Origin: Noviherbaspirillum pedocola
Lineage (GTDB): Bacteria; Pseudomonadota; Gammaproteobacteria; Burkholderiales; Burkholderiaceae_D
DNA: 64,000 nt
NCBI RefSeq assembly: GCF_016632335.1
Contig: NZ_JAEPBG010000011.1
Coordinates: 1-64,000 of the forward strand
Direction: 5' to 3'
The notes under the pieces are model-generated. The model did not search any database and was not told where the DNA came from. It saw nothing but the letters and a program-made list of their open reading frames with translations. Positions 61,892 through 64,000 of this stretch are shown here, piece by piece (positions within the stretch are counted from its first letter, which is position 1; every line of letters begins with the position of its first letter). A program made the position numbers and the translations under genes.

Positions 61892-62860
61892 CTATGGTGA
61901 ACGTGAGTATCCGCTGTCGAGAGAATCCGCCTGCAGTCTAGTTGACGTTTGGCTCATAAGTTGTGCGTCCCGTTCTTCCGCTGCGGCTTTGATTAGCCAA
62001 TCAAACAGCAGCCGAGCCGCTGGCGAGATCTTTTTGTGTTCCGGATAGACGACGCAGTACTGCTTCAACCCCCGAATGGAGAAATCGATTGGTATCACCA
62101 AAGTTCCGTCCCTCAGTTCGTCTTGCACATAGAGACGTGGCACCAAAGCGATACCGATCCCGCAGCAGGCTCCCTGGATAATCATGGAAAACAGGTCGTA
62201 GCGCGGTCCTGCCATTGGCGCAAGCTCCTCGTGACCAGCGGCTGCGAACCAGCGCGTCCACGCATCTTCGCGCGTGTTTTTATGCAACATGGGAAAGCTC
62301 GCCAGATCTACTGCCGAACGCAACTGACGCCCTGCCAATAACTTGGGACTAACAACCGGGACCAGTTCTTCGTCAAACAAGTCTTCCTGTATGCATCCTG
62401 CCCAGGCAGGATGTCGGTAATGGATTGCAGCAGCGAAGCTCGAATCGCCAAACAGGAAAGGCAGTGCCCTTTCGCTGAGGTTGACCGTAATATCCGGGTG
62501 CCGCTCACAAAAAGATGCAACTTTGGGAATTAGCCACTTAGAGGTAAATGTCGGGATTACAGCTAGCTCGAGAAACTGCTGACCGTTCTGATAGGCCATT
62601 GCGCCAAGGGTGTCTCGCTCGAGACGAGCAAGATCTTCCCTGACTCTGAGATAATACGCTCTGCCGATATCGGACAAGCTCACCCGCTTCTTTACTCGAT
62701 GAAATAGTTGCAAGCCTAAGTACTCTTCGAGAACACCAATCTGGCGACTGATAGCACCTTCGGTGAGCGAAAGTTCTTCAGCCGCACGGGAAAAGCTTTG
62801 ATAGCGTGCAGCCGCCTCGAAAGTGATGAGCGCCCCGGTGCTGGGTATTTTTCTGCGCAT
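61892..62860 (-). CDS. LysR-family transcriptional regulator (GcvA-like)
   Basis: 322 residues. The N-terminal HTH is typical (GALITFEAAARYQSFSRAAEELSLTEGAISRQIGVLEEYLGLQLFHRVKKRVSL) and the C-terminal effector domain belongs to the GcvA-like branch (LAVIPTFTSKWLIPKVASFCERHPDITVNL). ATG 62860 has a strong GGAGGAG. It converges with the binding-protein gene, with only 45 bases between the stops, and is the best candidate regulator of the 57489-61846 cluster. Confidence 0.9.
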   Translation of the reverse strand: MRRKIPSTGALITFEAAARYQSFSRAAEELSLTEGAISRQIGVLEEYLGLQLFHRVKKRVSLSDIGRAYYLRVREDLARLERDTLGAMAYQNGQQFLELAVIPTFTSKWLIPKVASFCERHPDITVNLSERALPFLFGDSSFAAAIHYRHPAWAGCIQEDLFDEELVPVVSPKLLAGRQLRSAVDLASFPMLHKNTREDAWTRWFAAAGHEELAPMAGPRYDLFSMIIQGACCGIGIALVPRLYVQDELRDGTLVIPIDFSIRGLKQYCVVYPEHKKISPAARLLFDWLIKAAAEERDAQLMSQTSTRLQADSLDSGYSRSP

Positions 62861-63327
62861 CGTCTTGTCTCCTCCTTCGGCTGGCATGCAGCCATGGTGT
62901 GTCTGTTTGTTGCTATGCGAACCAAGCGAATAAGCCGTGTTTCGCCCCGGTCGGCTATTATAGGGTGCCACACACTCGCCTCGTCGCTTGGCCGCCGACC
63001 GAAAGGACGGCAAGGTATTGCGGCAAAGCGCACTTAAAAGTTTGGTATTGATGCCAGTGTGCGAAAACTGTCAGTTCCGGTGCTCTTCGCGGTCTTTCAC
63101 CGATGTTCGCCGATTAGCGCCAGCTCGTACCTGCAAACTCACGTGCCCCTTGTAACTTCTGTCGCTGCCCTGATGAGCTCTGGTCCACCCACCGCACCGG
63201 CCTTGTCGGCCGCAGCAAATCGCTGCTTGGCCTGGTGTACCGCACCGAGCATGCCTGCTTACTGACCCTGCCCTGATTTCACATACAGCAGGAAGTTTGT
63301 TAACTTTTTGGTTGTATGGAGGAATGC
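62861..63327. other. intergenic region without a recognisable gene
   Basis: It holds the LysR promoter side and the leader of an IS3 fragment. No other coding or structured feature could be supported. Confidence 0.4.
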
Positions 63328-63462
63328 ATGGGTGAGAAATTGGTGCCGAAACGGCAGTACACGGAAGAATTCAAGGCGGAAGCGGTCAGGCTGGCGCAGT
63401 CGGTCGGGCAGCACGAAGCCGCCCGCCGGCTCGGCGTGCCGGTGGCGACACTGGGTAATTAG
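63328..63462 (+). pseudogene. IS3-family OrfA fragment
   Basis: 44 codons with the HTH start of an IS3 OrfA (VPKRQYTEEFKAEAVRLAQSVGQHEAARRLGVPVATLGN) then a stop. The normal sequence would continue with NW and a leucine zipper. The fragment ends one base before the stop of the convergent regulator gene at 63464, so it is a remnant left at a recombination point. It differs from the OrfA at 42923. Confidence 0.8.
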
Positions 63463-63463
63463 T

Positions 63464-64000
63464 TCAGGCAGTCGCCGCGTTTGCGAGCCTGTTTATTGGG
63501 GACCCAACCGTGGGGCTCTCCCTTCGATCCGTCGTAAGTTCCTCCAGCCGGTATCCGTAACCATAGACTGGTGCTAGCCGAAAGCCATGCTTAGGGTTCA
63601 AGCCGAGCTTGTTGCGTACACGGGATACATGGGTGTCCATGGTGCGCGACATTTCCGGATGATCCGCTCCCCAAACTGTCTCGACAATCAGTGCCCGGGA
63701 AAGCGGCCGGCCAAGGTTACGGAAAAACAGAAGTCCCAGATCGAATTCTTTCCTTGTCAAGTCCAAGAGCTTGCCATCTCTTTCGGCGCGCTCACGTGCC
63801 GGCTCGAAAACATAAGCGCCGAACTGGAGTCGTTCTCCGTAGACCCGCATTGGATATGCCCGACGCAGCAATACTGTGACCCGTACCGATAGTTCCTGAT
63901 GTCGTATCGGCGTGGCGATGTAATCGGTGGCGCCGGCATCCAAACTCTCGAGGATTACTTCTTGATCGGCCAATCTAGCAACGCAAAGAATAGGCACCGG
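63464..64000 (-). CDS. OmpR-type response regulator, runs off the window
   Basis: The visible part begins inside the receiver (PILCVARLADQEVILESLDAGATDYIATPIRHQEL, with Pro in place of the usual Lys-Pro pair preceded by Thr) and contains a full winged-helix domain (LLDLTRKEFDLGLLFFRNLGRPLSRALIVETVWG, SRTMDTHVSRVRNKLGL, VYGYGYRLEEL). It is clearly related to the regulator at 41598 (same LFFRNLGRPLSRA, TMDTHVSRVR and YGYGY blocks). The N-terminus with the phosphorylation site lies beyond the edge. The extreme C-terminus abuts an IS3 remnant and may have been altered. Confidence 0.85.
   Translation of the reverse strand, partial: PVPILCVARLADQEVILESLDAGATDYIATPIRHQELSVRVTVLLRRAYPMRVYGERLQFGAYVFEPARERAERDGKLLDLTRKEFDLGLLFFRNLGRPLSRALIVETVWGADHPEMSRTMDTHVSRVRNKLGLNPKHGFRLAPVYGYGYRLEELTTDRRESPTVGSPINRLANAATA

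Noticed and set aside
1-64000. CRISPR arrays, tRNA or rRNA genes, prophage structural genes
   Set aside because: No regularly spaced repeats, no cloverleaf-like sequences and no phage structural proteins were recognised on either strand.

Overview
The window looks like chromosomal DNA of a betaproteobacterium, most likely Burkholderiales/Oxalobacteraceae (Herbaspirillum/Noviherbaspirillum-like). This is an inference from protein content: an ornithine-lipid type acyltransferase, a PEP-CTERM protein of the PepA type, IorA/IorB-like molybdenum hydroxylase subunits, and moderately high GC. No rRNA, tRNA or CRISPR array was recognised. Much of the sequence is accessory, with insertion sequences of the IS701, IS110, IS5, IS982, IS1182 and IS3 families, several nested or broken, and many decayed genes.

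Layout. 0.1-2.6 kb: an IS701 element that cuts an alpha/beta hydrolase gene. 2.8-9.8 kb: a compact plus-strand signalling operon with a membrane CheA-like kinase, an MCP-like cytoplasmic protein, two CheX-like proteins with the same C-terminal tail, a CheY receiver, then an EAL-CBS-GGDEF protein. 10-14.5 kb: IS debris (deleted IS110, a MITE-like palindrome, two IS5-type copies) around a 3' fragment of an olsB-like gene. 15-34 kb: a phosphate-scavenging island with pstS, an olsB-like acyltransferase, a CpdB-like nucleotidase, an AcpA-like acid phosphatase lipoprotein, a phospholipase C-like/acid phosphatase pair and a periplasmic binding protein. These lie behind PhoB-box-like direct repeats, five of which have the same 10-nt distance to a plausible -10. 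An M14 peptidase, an alpha/beta hydrolase, a di-haem peroxidase and a GGDEF/EAL protein are interspersed.

34-40.5 kb: a frameshifted receiver, an HPP-type membrane protein, an AhpD-like protein and a divergent TetR regulator and haloacid dehalogenase sharing a TTGGA-N8-TCCA(A/G) operator, a broken nuclease-like gene and two glycine-zipper proteins. 40.5-45 kb: truncated IS982, an OmpR-type regulator with a degenerate receiver, and an IS1182 element split by an IS3 element. 45.4-48.1 kb: IorAB-like genes. 48.5-49.9 kb: pepA with a well-spaced sigma-54 promoter, and upstream of it a candidate small RNA that shares a 44-nt domain with a sequence near pstS. 50-52.1 kb: a chimeric hydrolase/PBP5-like ORF, a small HTH protein and a complete Xre-RES toxin-antitoxin pair.

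52.9-56.8 kb: an IS110 element whose 3' non-coding tail is split by an IS5 copy with a 4-bp target duplication, followed by another IS5. 57.5-62.9 kb: a catabolic cluster (aldehyde dehydrogenase, FAD-dependent TcuA-like dehydrogenase, ABC binding protein) with a LysR regulator read toward it. The window ends inside a second OmpR-type regulator related to the one at 41.6 kb. Functional assignments rest on motif recognition by eye; no database search was possible.
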